From: Gnetum montanum
Lineage: Eukaryota; Streptophyta; Gnetopsida; Gnetales; Gnetaceae
Assembly: GCA_015680685.1 (NCBI GenBank)
Contig: MNCI01010832.1
Span: forward strand, 74,641 to 138,640
Length of the DNA: 64,000 bases
Direction of reading: 5' to 3'
Shown in pieces: positions 23,250 through 35,474 of the stretch. Under the pieces are notes generated by a model that was given only the letters and a program-made list of their open reading frames with translations, did no database searches and was not told where the DNA came from. The position numbers and the translations under genes are program-made. Numbering within the stretch: the stretch's first letter is position 1; each line of letters starts with the position of its first letter.

Positions 23250-26200
23250 TCTTAATTCTTATCCTAGGTTTCATCATAGATCTTAAGAATTGACTATTCT
23301 ATCTCCTCCAAGCTTAGGTTAGTTGTGCCTAACTTGTCAAAAGCTAAACTTGGGATCTTAAATAGGATAGCAACCCATTCTTACTCATATGCTTTTAGCT
23401 CTTCTATGGAGATATCATTATCTTTCACTTATGTTGTTGGTTTTTCCTCATGACCCCTTTGTTTCTTTGCTAGTGTGGTAATTACCACACTTTGTGCAAT
23501 ATCTTCAAATAATTCCTCTAGCTTGGTCTATTTAATAAATATAACTCTTATTTATTTATCTATATAGAGATATTTATTCTCTATTAATAACTTGTGATAA
23601 TTTCTTTTGTATCACTTCTCTTGGTTTGTTGCTTCCTTTCCTAAGTTTTCCATGTTGTGGGTGAATTCCTTAGGCTGATCATCGAGCATGTCATGGTAAG
23701 TGCTAACCATTTTCTCTCCATCAAAGCTCTTTCAAATTCCACTTCTTTATTCTTTTCTATCTAGTATGCATGGGGAGAAGGATTATGCCTAACCATGCTA
23801 CTACATAAAACCTCTACTTCTAGTCGTGTAACTTGGTCTAACAACATTTTTATTTTCTTTTCATTTTACTCTTTATCCTTTCATGCTTGCTCCAATGAAT
23901 CTAGGAGTATGGCATTGGTGTTAACATGCTCAATAGCCAATACTCCCACATCCTTAGCATAATAGATAGCAACACTTATTTTATCTACAACAATCTTTTT
24001 AGCTAACATGTTTACATGTATTGCAAGATCATGGAATGTCACTTGATTCCTATCTAACTTCACCTTTATTTATGCATTTTAACCAAGAGAATGTCATATT
24101 CTTTACCTTTAAGGTAATAGACATTGTTCTATAGTAATAATATTCTTAACTTACCTTATTATAAAGATAGTAGCTTTAGATTTACCTCCATGTCTTCTCA
24201 TAGACCTTTCAACATCATTTGCTAGTCCTTGATGCAAGCCCAGATGTTCCATTTCATCTTCACCAGAGAGAGGAAAATGATTAAGTTATTTTGATGTCAA
24301 AACATAATCAATGTAGAAAATTTTGACATCACATTCTTCATTATTACCATATTATGTGGAGAGTCTAGAACTTATCATCTTCTATATCCATTTGCAAACC
24401 TCTCAATTAGTTAAAACTAGTTTACTTAGAGGAGGGATGTCTGCAGGAGGTGGAGGAGGAAGCTCAAATTTTGGAAGCTTTTCCATTTCCCCATCCTTGT
24501 CTTTTTTCTCTTATTTTCCTATTTCATCAAAATTTAAAACAAGAAAGTCAGAAAAAGTCATAGATTCTCTTCCCTTTTTGATTTCCTTTGATGAAAACAA
24601 GTCCTCTAGGAAGTCCTCCTATAGGCTCATACCTTCCTTGGGCTTTTCAACAATTGAAGGATAGGTAGAACATAACATCTTCGCTTCATTATATAGAGTC
24701 ATTTTTTCCATCGCAACAATCAAAAAATGATTTAGTGTTAGTGTCATGTTGTTCTTCTAGGATGTTGAAACTAAAATTGATGCTACATTGAAGACCGTGA
24801 AATTTTTTTTTAAACTAACTAAAAAATTTACTTATTTTTGCCTCTAACTTCTTCTTAGAGATGCTAATTTTTTATGACTTTGAGGAGACTTCTTCCTCTT
24901 GAAAAGTCTTTCTCTTCATGGATGCCTTTTCTTTTTCAACAATTCCATAGATGCTCTCAAAAATCTTTTCCTTTCCTGTTTCAACATCACTACTTATTTT
25001 CTTCTAAAAATTGAAGACCCAACCTCTTCTCTAGTCTTGACACTAATTTTGGAGGACCAACACCTCTGATGTTGTAAGTTGACATTATACTTTTCAAATG
25101 TTGGCATAGTAGGGGCCTGAAGTCTACTTCTAAAGCAACATCAGTTTGCTTCTCTCTGCTGGTAGTAAACAAAGTTGCCACTACTCTTGTTAACTTATAA
25201 TATAAGTCAAAATTGAGCCTTTTGGTCATGGTCTTCTTCTTTCCTTTTGTTGTCCTTTTGAGGTAGTTTCTCTATCTTTTTGAATATCCCTTGACAAATC
25301 ACTAGACCCCACCCAGCTGCCCTTCCTTGGGACATTACCCTATAGAACTCATACAACCTCTTGTTGGCCAATTCCCATTTTTCCCAATCTTGTTGCAAAA
25401 GAGTCTTTTTATGAATAAATGGAAAAGCTTCTTTGAATCTATACTATTTCCTTTGTTAATCTTGATAGCATCTCTCTTCTACAATCCTACCCACTCCACC
25501 ATTGACAACTTTATTAAATTAAGCTTTGTATTGTCCATCTTTATTTCCCTTTTCAAGAATTCTATAAAATACCTTAGTTTATGTAGATCCCAAGTGATCA
25601 TCACTTGTTTTTTGTCTACATTTACTATAAAACTTCTTTGTTTGCAATATAAATCTTAATTGATCCTACACATTCTACTACATTAGTATAGGGGTGCTTT
25701 AAATCCAAAGTACAAAAAATCCTTGCCTTATCAAACTTTCCAAAATAATTCTCCCCTTCACATTATACAAAATACTTTTAGGAAGTTTGTGTCTCACTAG
25801 TGGACCTCACTTCATATTCCTCCACTTCTCCCATGATGTCAATGAATTTAATGTCATGGATGCTTATTTGACCTGCAAGTAAGCATAAACTTCTATTAGT
25901 TAACTTCTTCTTTTCTATATATATACCAGCAATAAAGAAATTTCTTCTCAAGCCTTTGATTACCTTTTGACCTTAAAATGATCCCTTAACCTTATGGTCA
26001 ATCTATGTTTTTACCTTGGACTTCCTTCAATAATGGATAAAACCACCTTCTCTTTTCATATTCACTCCAAAATCTATGCATATTTAGGCTCTTGTACTAT
26101 GCATTGAATTGGAACATCACTTGAGACCTCTAATTTTGATGCTAGGATAAGTCTCTTAATAGGTTTTGAAGGAATGCCATATGATCAGAACTCTCGACAT

Positions 26201-26700
26201 CTAGGTCATTAAACATATATCATAATATTCCAAAGTTAGCATCTTTAGGAAATAAATACTAACTTAGCCCTTTAGCTTCTAATATTTTCTAATTCACCTC
26301 TCAACAAAAATTTGAGTGCCCAGTGGAGTGAACATTGCTTTGGTTGTCGATGTCTATAGTAGTAATGTACTATCAATGTTGAACTACTAATATTTTCTCC
26401 ATTCTCATAGCTTGTCTAGGCATTTTTCGTACATCAGGACATCCTAGGTCAGTCCCTCTATGTCTAACTATAGCTTGAAGATAAATTTCATGAGCTCTAC
26501 AGAAAATCTAGGAAAGATTGTCTTCAAAGCTCGCAAGACCACTTCTTGTTTGACCCTTGTTCATATCACCACGTGCAAATAGGTGATGCAAAATTATAGC
26601 AATTTAGTAGCTTCCTTCCTTACCCATAGCTTTTGAAGCATCAGTGCCTTACCCTCAAATAAGGATTTGCTCATGATTGGACTAGGTTTCCTTTACTAAT
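23250..26700 (-). pseudogene. Unknown long antisense reading frame inside Tat-like element
   Basis: On the minus strand one broken but coherent protein can be followed for about 1100 codons. Visible parts: GLASFEDNL and RMEKILVVQH (26540-26390); FWSEYEKRRWFYPLLKEV (26070); IHDIKFIDIMGEVEEYEVRST (25870); LDLKHPYTNVVECVGSIKIYI (25710); WEKWELANKRLYEFYRVMSQ (25395); DVALEVDFRPLLCQHL (25150); a run ELPPPPPADIPPLSK (24450); then acidic/basic helical stretches such as IKMLLDQVTRLEVEVL (23850) that look coiled-coil. I do not recognise the family. It lies between protease and RT of a plus-strand Tat-like element. Tat elements are known to carry extra ORFs, some antisense, but usually elsewhere. It could also be a separate inserted element. 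Confidence 0.5.
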
Positions 26701-26769
26701 TCTATAGGATACTTCTTTTATTCAAAAGAAATAAGTATATGGGCTCAATTACCACTAGCCCAGGTGTTG

Positions 26770-28090
26770 TGACATCCCTCCTAAACAAAGACAAACATTA
26801 ATGTTAAAAACACAGTTAAACATCGAAACATTGTGTCGTTTTCACATCAAAACTTCATGTTAATGCATGCTACGTTTTACATCATTTCCCTATACTACAC
26901 TAACTCTACACATTAAATTGGATTTTCATGTTTCATGCCATCTACTTTTAGTGTTTGACAAAAACACGTAGCCGTAAATCCTAGATTTGATGTTTCATGT
27001 TGATAGATTATATGTAAGATGTTAAAAACAAAACATGTTTAACATCTAATTTTAATGCCTACAACATTATTTTTAATGCATGACATCATATATTTCCAAC
27101 ATAATGTTTAACTTTGACTTTTGATGTTTCACGTCAAAAGTTACATTTGATGTATGACGTCGCCAACACTCAGCATTTGGCAAAAATGCTCTACTTCTAC
27201 CACATCAAAACCTCATGTTTAGTTCATCTCGCATCATGTTCTTCTTGGCCAAAAATCCAAAAATCATGTTTTCTCATAATTTTATAAAAAAGATTAGAAA
27301 TTTATGCATGAAAACATCAGTTTTGCTATAACTTTACTTGTTCTATCTAATACACTTATTAGATTTAGATAAAAACAACATGAAATCTCCAGATTTGTTG
27401 CCCTAGTGATGCCACTATAAAAAATCAATCGCAATGACATTAAATTTGAAAATATTACAAAATTTCATCCTAAAATATACATAAAACCCCTAGATTTTAA
27501 CATATCCTTATTTTATTGGAAAAATAAACTATGAAATCAATGTAAGCATTCAATTTCTAGTCTCCTATTACTATTGGACCCACATTTAATCTCGTATCAA
27601 CCACTACTACTACTAGTTGTCATGTTGTTTTCTAGAAGTTTTGCTTTGTTGTCACTTTCGATTGCTTATGCATTGATTCTCAAAAGCACTTGATGAAAAT
27701 GAAAGTTTTATGCGTAACCTTTCTCTTGCCATAATTTTTAAACTATAGAAACAACGCATGCCCTTGGACTTTTGACACCTGTCTCAATTTTGATGGTACT
27801 TGGTTATTTTTCACATTTTTCTCCTTTGAATAGTAAATCTAATCCTCTAATTCTAGTCTAGGTGAACATGGCTACCTATCTAAAATCTATACTCCAACCT
27901 CTAATCTTAGGTAACTTTGTAGGTCAAGTATGTAGAACTCTAGATCTAGCTTTCTTTGACTTAGTGTAAAATTTAGCTTATCTCATATTTTACTTAGACA
28001 TTACTAAGGATGAACTCATACCTATCTCAAACCTCTCTTTTCTAGATCAAGAGCCTCTTTTAACTAATAATTAACTAATTGATCTACCTA
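26770..28090. other. U3-like DNA rich in TGACATCA words; no gene
   Basis: 26780-27200 holds many GATGTCA, TGACATCA, ACATCAAA and GACGTC words, like the U3 at 17540-17890. Minus-strand TAGGAGGGA then TGTCACAACACC at 26778-26758 resembles a purine tract followed by an LTR start. The remaining 0.9 kb is AT-rich with no assignment. Confidence 0.4.
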
Positions 28091-28149
28091 TGTTGAGTTG
28101 CAAAGGTGAACAAAGATCCTTCATCTTAGTGCCCTTCTTTCTTTAGACC

Positions 28150-28318
28150 TTTAGGAGTCTATTCTAGTAACTTTGCAAAAGCTTTCAATCATTTTTTCCT
28201 AGGGATTTAGTGATATGTCAAGTCTAGATCCAAAGCTTGTCCAACATAACATCATCCTAGAATAAGGTTCCAAACCTATTAAACAAAATGTTAGGAAAAT
28301 TCATTTTGCTATAGCTCT
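28150..28318 (+). pseudogene. Tat-like reverse transcriptase, N-terminal part (cut by insertion)
   Basis: The frame reads FSDMSSLDPKLVQHNI, then GSKPIKQNVRKIHFAIAL, matching the Tat RT entry (MPGLDP.LVQH, PVKQK.R). It stops in GCTCT, the target site of the element inserted at 28319, and resumes at 38434 with IIKEEIIKLFNARFI. Confidence 0.85.
28314..28318. repeat. Target-site duplication GCTCT, left copy
   Basis: GCTCT directly precedes the LTR start TGATGAACC. The right copy is 38429-38433. Five bases is the normal length for gypsy integration. Confidence 0.9.
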
Positions 28319-29175
28319 TGATGAACCACCATTTTCTATTTGCTTCGACGTTGGGTACGTGACATTTGAGCCGTGACATCATGTATGTGATGTCAGGGCC
28401 TTGGTCTGACATCACATATCTAATGTCAGGGTATATTCCCCAGTCTATAAATACCATGCTTGGGCTCTAGTTTTAGGGAATTTTTCATTAGTTAGTTTTT
28501 AGTTTTTAAGCAAGGTAGCGAAGCTCTTGATGTTTCTTCTCCTTAAAGTTAGAATATTTTCGAAGTGCCTATAAAAGAAGTCTAAAGTGTGTATGGCTCT
28601 TTGTTTGAGCACTGAAGTATCTAAGCATAGTAGTGTGACAGGAATAAAATGAACTCTTTTAACAATCCTTGCAGCATTGAGAATAGCTTAATATTTCCTT
28701 TAATGCATTTTACTTTTTTAATCTTTATTTTAATGCATTTGAATTAAGCAGTTTATTTCCAGCAGTTAATGAACACAAGCACAACCACTTTGAGCATTCA
28801 TATAGTACTTGATAACCTAGCAATGCTTAATGTTTGGTAGCTTAGTAGTGTTGTATGTGTTCAGGATGTGTTCAAGAAAGTGGGGCAGTTACTTATGTTA
28901 GGCTAGCTAGGCAATAGACATTAGTTTTCAATCTGCTCTACCCTTATTCTTGTTGTAGGTGATTACATCCATAAAATATAAAATGAAAAAAATTAATATA
29001 CCTTAATACACTCTCAACATTGTAGTTGGGAAGACAATGAACACTCTCACCATTGATTCACTTCCTAGGGAAACTAGTGTACAAGATAACTATAGGTCCA
29101 CAAAATTCGACTGGATAGCACATAATGCCTTAGTGATTCATATGGTTGGGCGTAGGGGTACCTCACCGCTCATCA
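28319..29175 (+). repeat. 5' LTR of element B
   Basis: It starts TGATGAACCACC and ends ACCTCACCGCTCATCA. U3 carries inverted TGACATCA...TGATGTCA words (28365-28432). TATA box TATAAATA at 28446-28453; AATAAAA near 28643 could be the poly(A) signal; the twin motif is at 28807 (TTGATAACC) and 28832 (TTGGTAGCT). 857 bases. Confidence 0.9.
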
Positions 29176-29176
29176 T

Positions 29177-29196
29177 TGGTGCCATTGCTAGGGATC
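29177..29196 (+). promoter_or_regulatory. Primer-binding site, tRNA-Asp
   Basis: TGGTGCCATTGCTAGGGATC starts two bases after the LTR end and matches the complement of plant tRNA-Asp 3' end at 16 of 20 positions. All four mismatches are transitions. Minus-strand DNA synthesis would start here. tRNA-Asp priming is a mark of Athila-type elements. Confidence 0.85.
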
Positions 29197-29333
29197 TTTT
29201 TTTTTTATGCATTATCTAGGACCTAGTAAAAAGTATTTAAATCATTGGAATGAAGATGAGATTTGTATCTTATTTCATAATTACTACAACAAATTCTTAG
29301 AGCACATTGTGATTTTTATTTCACTAATCGAAA

Positions 29334-31870
29334 ATGTCTTCTTCTTAGAGGAGCACTTCTCCATCCAAGGCTAATAATGTTCATTTAACAAAGCCTCAAT
29401 AGTACCAAATCATATATACTCACCCTAACAAGTATGTGCCAAACTTCACCTTAGTCCTACACCAGGATGAACAAGTACAATGCTGTGACATGGAGGGCAA
29501 CATTGTGTTGCTACCCGATCATGAAGCTCTTGCAATGCTTTATCAAATGCTTGCACAGTGTGGTCTTTAAGATCGCCATGAGGAGTATAATGTGAAAGCT
29601 ATTGATGCTAGGGATTATCATCCCATTGAAGCAACACACTTGCAGAACTGGCAACTGGAACAACACTATGAGTTTTCAAAGGGAAAAGGGCTTAATGATC
29701 CTCCATTCTTATTGTACCAACAAGCTAGTGGAGAACCCTTCTCTCGGGATTTTTCATAAAATGATGCTCCTCTCTTTAACTTTGACGATGGAGGTCAAAA
29801 CCAGAATTTTCACTTCATAGTTCACAATCCTAATTTTGGTAACAAGAGATCCAATGAAAAAGAAGGATCTGGAGGGGCAAGTCAAGATAGGGATGCAGAC
29901 AAGAAGCACAATTGTGATTGTGATCGCAATCACCAAAGAGGTGGTAGTAGGCACCATGATGGTACTGATTTCCCTTCCTCTTCCCCTTCATCATCATCAT
30001 CTTCTTCTGGCTCTAATCGTAACCACAAAAGGTGAGATCATAATGGGGGTGATTAAAATGATCACAATGATCAATGGGACCATAATAATCAAGGGGACCA
30101 TCAAGACAGGAAAGATCAAAGATGTAAAAATTTAAGAGAGGCACATCACCATGAACAAAGGGGTAGTAGAGGGTATCATAAGCATCATGATCAAGGCCTC
30201 GATTAGCCTCTATTTGCTACTTGAAGCATGCTTAACATTGCAAAGGTGATCAAAATTCCAACAAGGCATGTGAAAGATAGTTGGATCAAATGTTTAGACA
30301 TGAACAATATTTCTCAATTTGAAAAAACATATAACTTTGATTTGTAGAATCATCTTCAAGCTTTCCAGGATGCATGTGCTTTATGAAACATAGAGAACAA
30401 GTGGTAGAAACTAAAGTTGTACCCCAGGACACTCATCAAAGAAGCAGAGAATTGGTACTGGTCCTTAGAACTAGAATCTATTAGATGATGGAGTACCATG
30501 CTTGAGTTATTCAATGATAAGTATCAAACATACTACAATGTGTCCAACTTAAGAAAGCAAATCCAAGGCTGATACTATGCATTGATGCACAAATGCCCTA
30601 GTCATGGTTATTCTGAGTTGGCTCAACTTCTCCACATTGTAGATGGGCTTCGTAACGAAATGAGGAAAACCCTTGGTGTCTATGCCCAAGGGCAATTATC
30701 AAAATTAACTACCCATCAAGTACAAAGGTTAATAGAGAAGGTTTTCAAAGAGGAGGGCAAACTAAGAAAAAGAGAAAGTGCAAAGGAGTACAACCACGAT
30801 CCTTCCATTCACAAGCAGGAGGTTTAATTTTGTGATAGTGAGGATGAATTTGTATTTGACAAGAGGGTGCATAAAAAAGCCTTTCCACTTCAATAGTTCC
30901 AATCTAAACTTATAGCCAAGGTTGATTAGTTAAGAGACTCCATGGATAGTAGATTTCAAGCTGTCCTCAAAATTACTGAGAAGTCTTGAGAACAAGGTAG
31001 TGACTGTGAGCGTAGGAGGCGCAAGGAAGCTAAATGTGCATATTACAAAGGTAAGGGCCAAATTGCTACAATAGAAGAGGTTGTGAACAGTGACTCAAAT
31101 GATGATCGTGGATGTGATGTCTGCCAATATAAACATCCTAAGGAATGTTGCCTCATTATGTCACATCTTCAAGAATCTGGGGTGTATGCCTTAAATCCAC
31201 AACTTACACAAAGGCAAACATCCAGAAGGTTGCCTTATCCTCAAGGTAATCTTAGATAGTTCCACCAAAAACAACCCTATTATCCAAGTGTAGCTCCACC
31301 ACAACCACATGAATAGTACCAACAATGGTAGCAACCACAATCATGGGTGTTTGCACTACTAAGACAACAATACCCTTACCGACAACCCGATCCATATGGT
31401 TATCATGTTCAACAACCCATGTCTCCACATGACTCTTCCAATCACATTTCTAATATTCAGCCTTACTACCACCCTTCTGATTACTATTGAACTCCTTCTC
31501 CACATGAAAGAAGGGATGCTACCTCCTATCTTTATCCTCCTCCTATCCCTGCACATACTCCTCCTCCAATTGCATGACTACCACTAACTCCTCCTATGCA
31601 GGCTGAACTGCTAGCTCAACTACAACAATGCAATTCTATGAGGACTGTTAATTTGTAACCCAATCATTAATTAGAGGGGTCAAATGATTAATCAAAGAAA
31701 AGACCTTTCTTTTGACCTCATAGTCCACCTAAGCCCTCACTTACACTTGCAGTTGATAACCCTACTCCTGCCTCTTCCTCCATATTAGATTCCTTTGGAC
31801 CTCCTTCAAACCAAACTCTACCAAGGATCCATACTATAATGCTTACTCACACTGAGTTTGATTGGATTCA
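29334..31870 (+). pseudogene. gag of Athila-like element B (broken)
   Basis: ATG at 29334 (MSSS). Early block FTLVLHQDEQVQCCDMEGNI (29450), then a Asp/His/Asn/Arg-rich stretch (29830-30200), the Gag core DMNNISQFEKTYN, LQAFQDACAL, WYWSLELESI (30300-30490), MLELFNDKYQTYYNVSNLRKQ, and GLRNEMRKTLGVYAQGQL (30645-30700). Zinc knuckle CDVCQYKHPKECC at 31113-31151 keeps Cys-x2-Cys-x3-His-x4-Cys, the short spacing typical of this lineage. A Gln/Tyr/Pro-rich tail ends before protease. Stops are mainly TAG/TAA at Gln or Trp positions. Same reading order as the 14481 copy. Confidence 0.85.
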
Positions 31871-31889
31871 TGCAAGAAACTTTCCCAAA

Positions 31890-32260
31890 AAAAATATTTG
31901 ATCTTGGAACTCATTTGATTTATTTGTAGATTGCTAGGAAGAAACCATGCAAGGCTCTTCTTGATTTAGGTTTTGGTGTTAATTTGATTTCTTATGAGAT
32001 GTACACTACCTGAAACCTACCTTCTCTCAAGAAGAGAAACATCAGGATGAAATTGACAAACTAATCAATCACTGTTCCATTAGGACTGGTAGAAGACATT
32101 GTAACCACTGTCTATGGGTGGTCTTATCTTGTTGACTTCCTACTAATCAAAGTGGAGAACTACAAAGGGGACTTTCCAATCATCATGGGAAGAGCATGGT
32201 TAAGCACTATCGATGTAAGAATGAACATCAAAGATCTTTCTTAGGAGATATCTAAAGAAA
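31890..32260 (+). pseudogene. Athila-type protease of element B
   Basis: PCKALLDLGFGVNLISYEMY (31935-31995) carries the catalytic Asp in DLG; the Athila family has ALLDLGASVNLLP. It continues LPSLKKRNIRMKLTN, VPLGLVEDIVTTVYGWSY, VDFLLIKVENYKGDFPII and GRAWLST. Only a few stops or shifts. It would cut Gag-Pol into mature proteins. It follows gag without a clear spacer and runs into RT. Confidence 0.8.
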
Positions 32261-32469
32261 ATGCATTTGGAAAGATCAAGAAGAAGAGAGTTCCATGCAT
32301 CGCGTACAATATAGCAAGTGCAATTATGTGAAAAAAATTTGGGCCATCAAGCAAGCATCCATCTCTACATGCTAACAGTGTGCACCAAAATTTGAAATTC
32401 AAAGGTATCTATATGTAGCATCCATAGAAAAGGAGGGCACCCAATGGCTAATTGCTGATTCAGAAAGCA

Positions 32470-34100
32470 ACACACTTTGCATGAAACCAGCTAAGAGCCT
32501 AACATGTGAATATGTCACAAGCATAGATGAGCTCGAGCAAGTTCATCACCAACTCTCTAAAGATACAAATGATGATACTCACTGGGGAGAGTTGGAAATT
32601 CCTAAGAAATTTAAGCAAGAGGCCCTTGAACTAAAAAAATTACCAACTAGAACAAAATATGTATTTTTGAAAAATAAGAAGTCAATTATAATCAATGCAA
32701 GACTTGCTCTAGGACACAAAGAGATGCTATTGAAGGTAGTTGAAAGATCGGTAGTAGCTTTTGCTTGAGCATATCCTAAACTCATAGGGATTGATCCTAG
32801 GATATGCCAGCATCACATTTACACCAGCCTAGCCATGAAGCCAAAATGATAGCCACAGAGGCGGTTGAACCCCAAATTAAACCAAATCATCAAAGAGGAA
32901 ATTAAGCAACTCCTTAAGGTGGGGTTCATCTATCCCATTGCAGAGAGTGAGTGGGTTAGTCCACTCGTAATTATACCAAATAAAGGTGCTAAGTGGTGGG
33001 TCTACATCAATTTTAGGCTACTAAATATGGCAACATTTAAGGATCATTTTTTGTTGTCATTTGTTGACCAGGTGCTAGACACAATATTAGGGCATTACTA
33101 CTACAGCTTCCTAGATGGTTATAGTGGCTATAACCAAATCCAAATTGCATTCAAAAACTAAGAAAATACAACATTTACAAGTCCCTAGGGAACTTTTGCA
33201 TATCGTAAGATGCCATTTGGTTTATGTAATGCTTTCGCAACATTTCAATGCCTAGTCCTGAGCTTCTTTCAATAGAAAATTGGTAGTGGTGTAGAAGTAT
33301 TCATGGATGACTTCTCCACCTATGGAGCTATATTTGAGCAAGCCTTAGACCACCTTGAGCAAGTTCTAAAATAATGTGTCAAAACTAAATTATAGCTTAA
33401 TTGGTAGAAAACTCATCTCATGGTCCAAAAGGGCATTGTACTGGGGCAAAAAATCTCACAAGTAGGAATTGACGTGGATCCTAAAAAAATAAGGATCATC
33501 TAAGGAATAACTTGCCAACCAAAAATAGTTAAAGATGTTCAATCATGCCTTGGAAACACTGGCTACAATTGGCAATTCATAGAGAATTTCTCTAAGATTG
33601 CAAAACCATTAGTCGAGCTAACAAAGAAAGATGCTCCCTTCGTCTGGACTATAGAATGTGTGAAAGCATTTCAGCAACTGAAATAAAAGCTTGTGGAAAC
33701 TCCAATTCTATAAGCACATAATTGGTCTAGACCATTTCATAGCATGATAGATGCATCGAATTATGCCTTGGGAGCTATGTTAACACAACTAGATGACAAG
33801 AAACGTGCATCCTACATCCACTATGCCAACTAAAGCATTGTGGGTGAATAATTGAACTACACCACCACAAAGAAAGAATTGATGGTTGTGGCATTTGCTC
33901 TAGAAAAAATTAGACATTGTGCGCTTAGATATAAGATGTTTATGCACATTGACCACAGTGCCATCTGCTTCCTAATGAACAAGCCAACGATGAGCCCCCG
34001 TGTCATACAATGGCTGTTGATCTTGCAACAATTTCAATCTTATAATGGTAGATCAAAAAGGCACTAAGAATGTGGTTGCTGATCACTTGTCTTGATTGCG
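32470..34100 (+). pseudogene. Athila-type reverse transcriptase and RNase H of element B
   Basis: Linker: ELEIPKKFKQEALELKKLP..TKYVFL (32590). RT: PQRRLNPKLNQIIKEEIKQLL, GFIYPIAESEWVSPL, then YYYSFLDGYSGYNQIQIA (33095-33150), GTFAYRKMPFGLCNAFATFQ (33187) and VFMDDFSTYG (33295-33325). The catalytic Asp residues of FLDGYSG and MDD are kept. Connection: KTHLMVQKGIVLGQKIS, VDPKKI. RNase H: FHSMIDASNYALGAMLTQL (33740), YTTTKKELMVVAFAL (33858), MHIDHSAICFLMNKP (33943); Asp, Glu and Asp are kept. At least ten stops, mostly Gln or Trp to stop. FLDGYSGYNQI and MPFGLCNAPATFQ are diagnostic of Athila. Confidence 0.88.
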
Positions 34101-34129
34101 ATGGGATGAAAAAGAGGATGAAAGCCCAT

Positions 34130-35395
34130 TATCTAATACGTTTCTTGATGAACTCCTCTTTGCTAGGACTATAATTGAACAAATGCCCAATGAGCCAAAA
34201 TGGTATGATAACATTCTCACCTATCTTCTCACTCAGGATATGCCACAAAGGTTGGACCACCAAAAGAAATAGCAATTTCTTCACAAAGTAAAGCACTTCA
34301 TAGAGATTAATGGACACCCCTACATGTTCTCCAAGGCATTCATGAAGGTCCTTGTGGAGGACACTATGTTGGGAGATCCATGGCCATTAAAATCCTGATG
34401 GCAGGGTACTATTGGCCAACACTCTTTATGGATGCTCACCATTACATCTGCTCTTATGAATGATGCCAACGAGATGGTGGAATGACTGTTCAAATGGAAG
34501 GACCTCAACGATGGATTTAACCATTTGACATTTGAGGCATTAACTTCATGGGTCCCATCACACCCATTGCATGTTAAATGGAAAGATGTACATCATAGTC
34601 GCTATTGACTTATATACGAAATGGGAAAAAGTAGCAGCCGTCATCGACTGTACCTGTTCTACTACTACCCAATTTTTACAAAAAACTATTATGAACAGGT
34701 GTGGTGTGCCACATGCATTAATTTCTAACAATGGAACTCATTTTATAGGCACTACTTTTTGGAAGCTCATGCAATGCTTAGGGGTTAAACACAAACTCAC
34801 AACACCTTACCATCCCCAAGCTAATGGTCAAGCTGAGATTACCAATAGGGAAATCATAAGGATACTAACACTAACTATTAGCAAGCATAGGAAGGATTGG
34901 ATCACAAAACTCAATGATTCCCTTTGGTCCTATCGCTCAAATTGGAAACTTCCTATAGGCTACTCTCCCTATGAGCTTGTGTACAAAAACTACCAACACT
35001 TCCTGTTCAATCTAAACTTCGTACACTTTCAACAGCTTGTGACCTTAACCTTGACTTAAGTTTAGCTCAAAAGGAAAGACTAATGAATCTCAACCTACCA
35101 GACGAAAATCAATTAGTAGCCTTATCATCTAAGGAGTTGCACAAGGCCTATAACAAAAAGTGTCATAACCTAAAAATTAGAAAAGTCACATTTCAACTGG
35201 GAGATAAGGTTCTCTACTAGAACCCCACACACATACCTCAATGAACTAACTTCCAAATGTTGTGGAAAGGAACTTACATCATTTATGAAAATTTTTCTTC
35301 AAGGACCATGATGATCTATAAACCTAAGAGCCCAAACAAGAAATAGTTGGTTACCATCCAACAAATTAAACTTTCCATGAGCATACACTAACTAA
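34130..35395 (+). pseudogene. Athila-type integrase of element B (inactive)
   Basis: Zinc-binding region: HEGPCGGHYVG, then MDAHHYICSYE.CQRDGG (34330-34470), with Trp to stop before the last Cys. The core 34571-35059 is open for 162 codons: YIIVAIDLYTKW (first catalytic Asp), LISNNGTHFIGT where family SDNG has become SNNG (second catalytic Asp lost by a G-to-A change), and PYHPQANGQAEITNREI (catalytic Glu kept). The C-terminal part KAYNKKCHNLKIRKVTFQLGDKVLY (35145-35215) is the DNA-binding tail. Integrase inserts the cDNA and makes the 5-base target repeat. Confidence 0.88.
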
Positions 35396-35457
35396 CACAA
35401 CAAGAACCTCATTTCATGGACAACCAAGCTACATATTTTAGATCTCCTCTTCTCAAC

Positions 35458-35474
35458 TTAGTCATGGGGGAGAT
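35458..35474 (+). promoter_or_regulatory. Internal purine tract (PPT-like)
   Basis: TAGTCATGGGGGAGATG about 70 bases after the integrase end, identical in form to the minus-strand tract at 556-540. It lies 2.1 kb before the 3' LTR. Role unknown. Confidence 0.5.

Noticed and set aside
24323-24664. 113-codon plus-strand frame with a GGGGG run
   Set aside because: It is the opposite strand of the proline-run part of the antisense ORF (PPPPP reads as GGGGG) and has no domain of its own.
26758-26778. Purine tract plus TGTCACAACACC as a 3' LTR start on the minus strand
   Set aside because: No paired LTR, PBS or end could be found, so I list it only as a resemblance inside an unassigned stretch.
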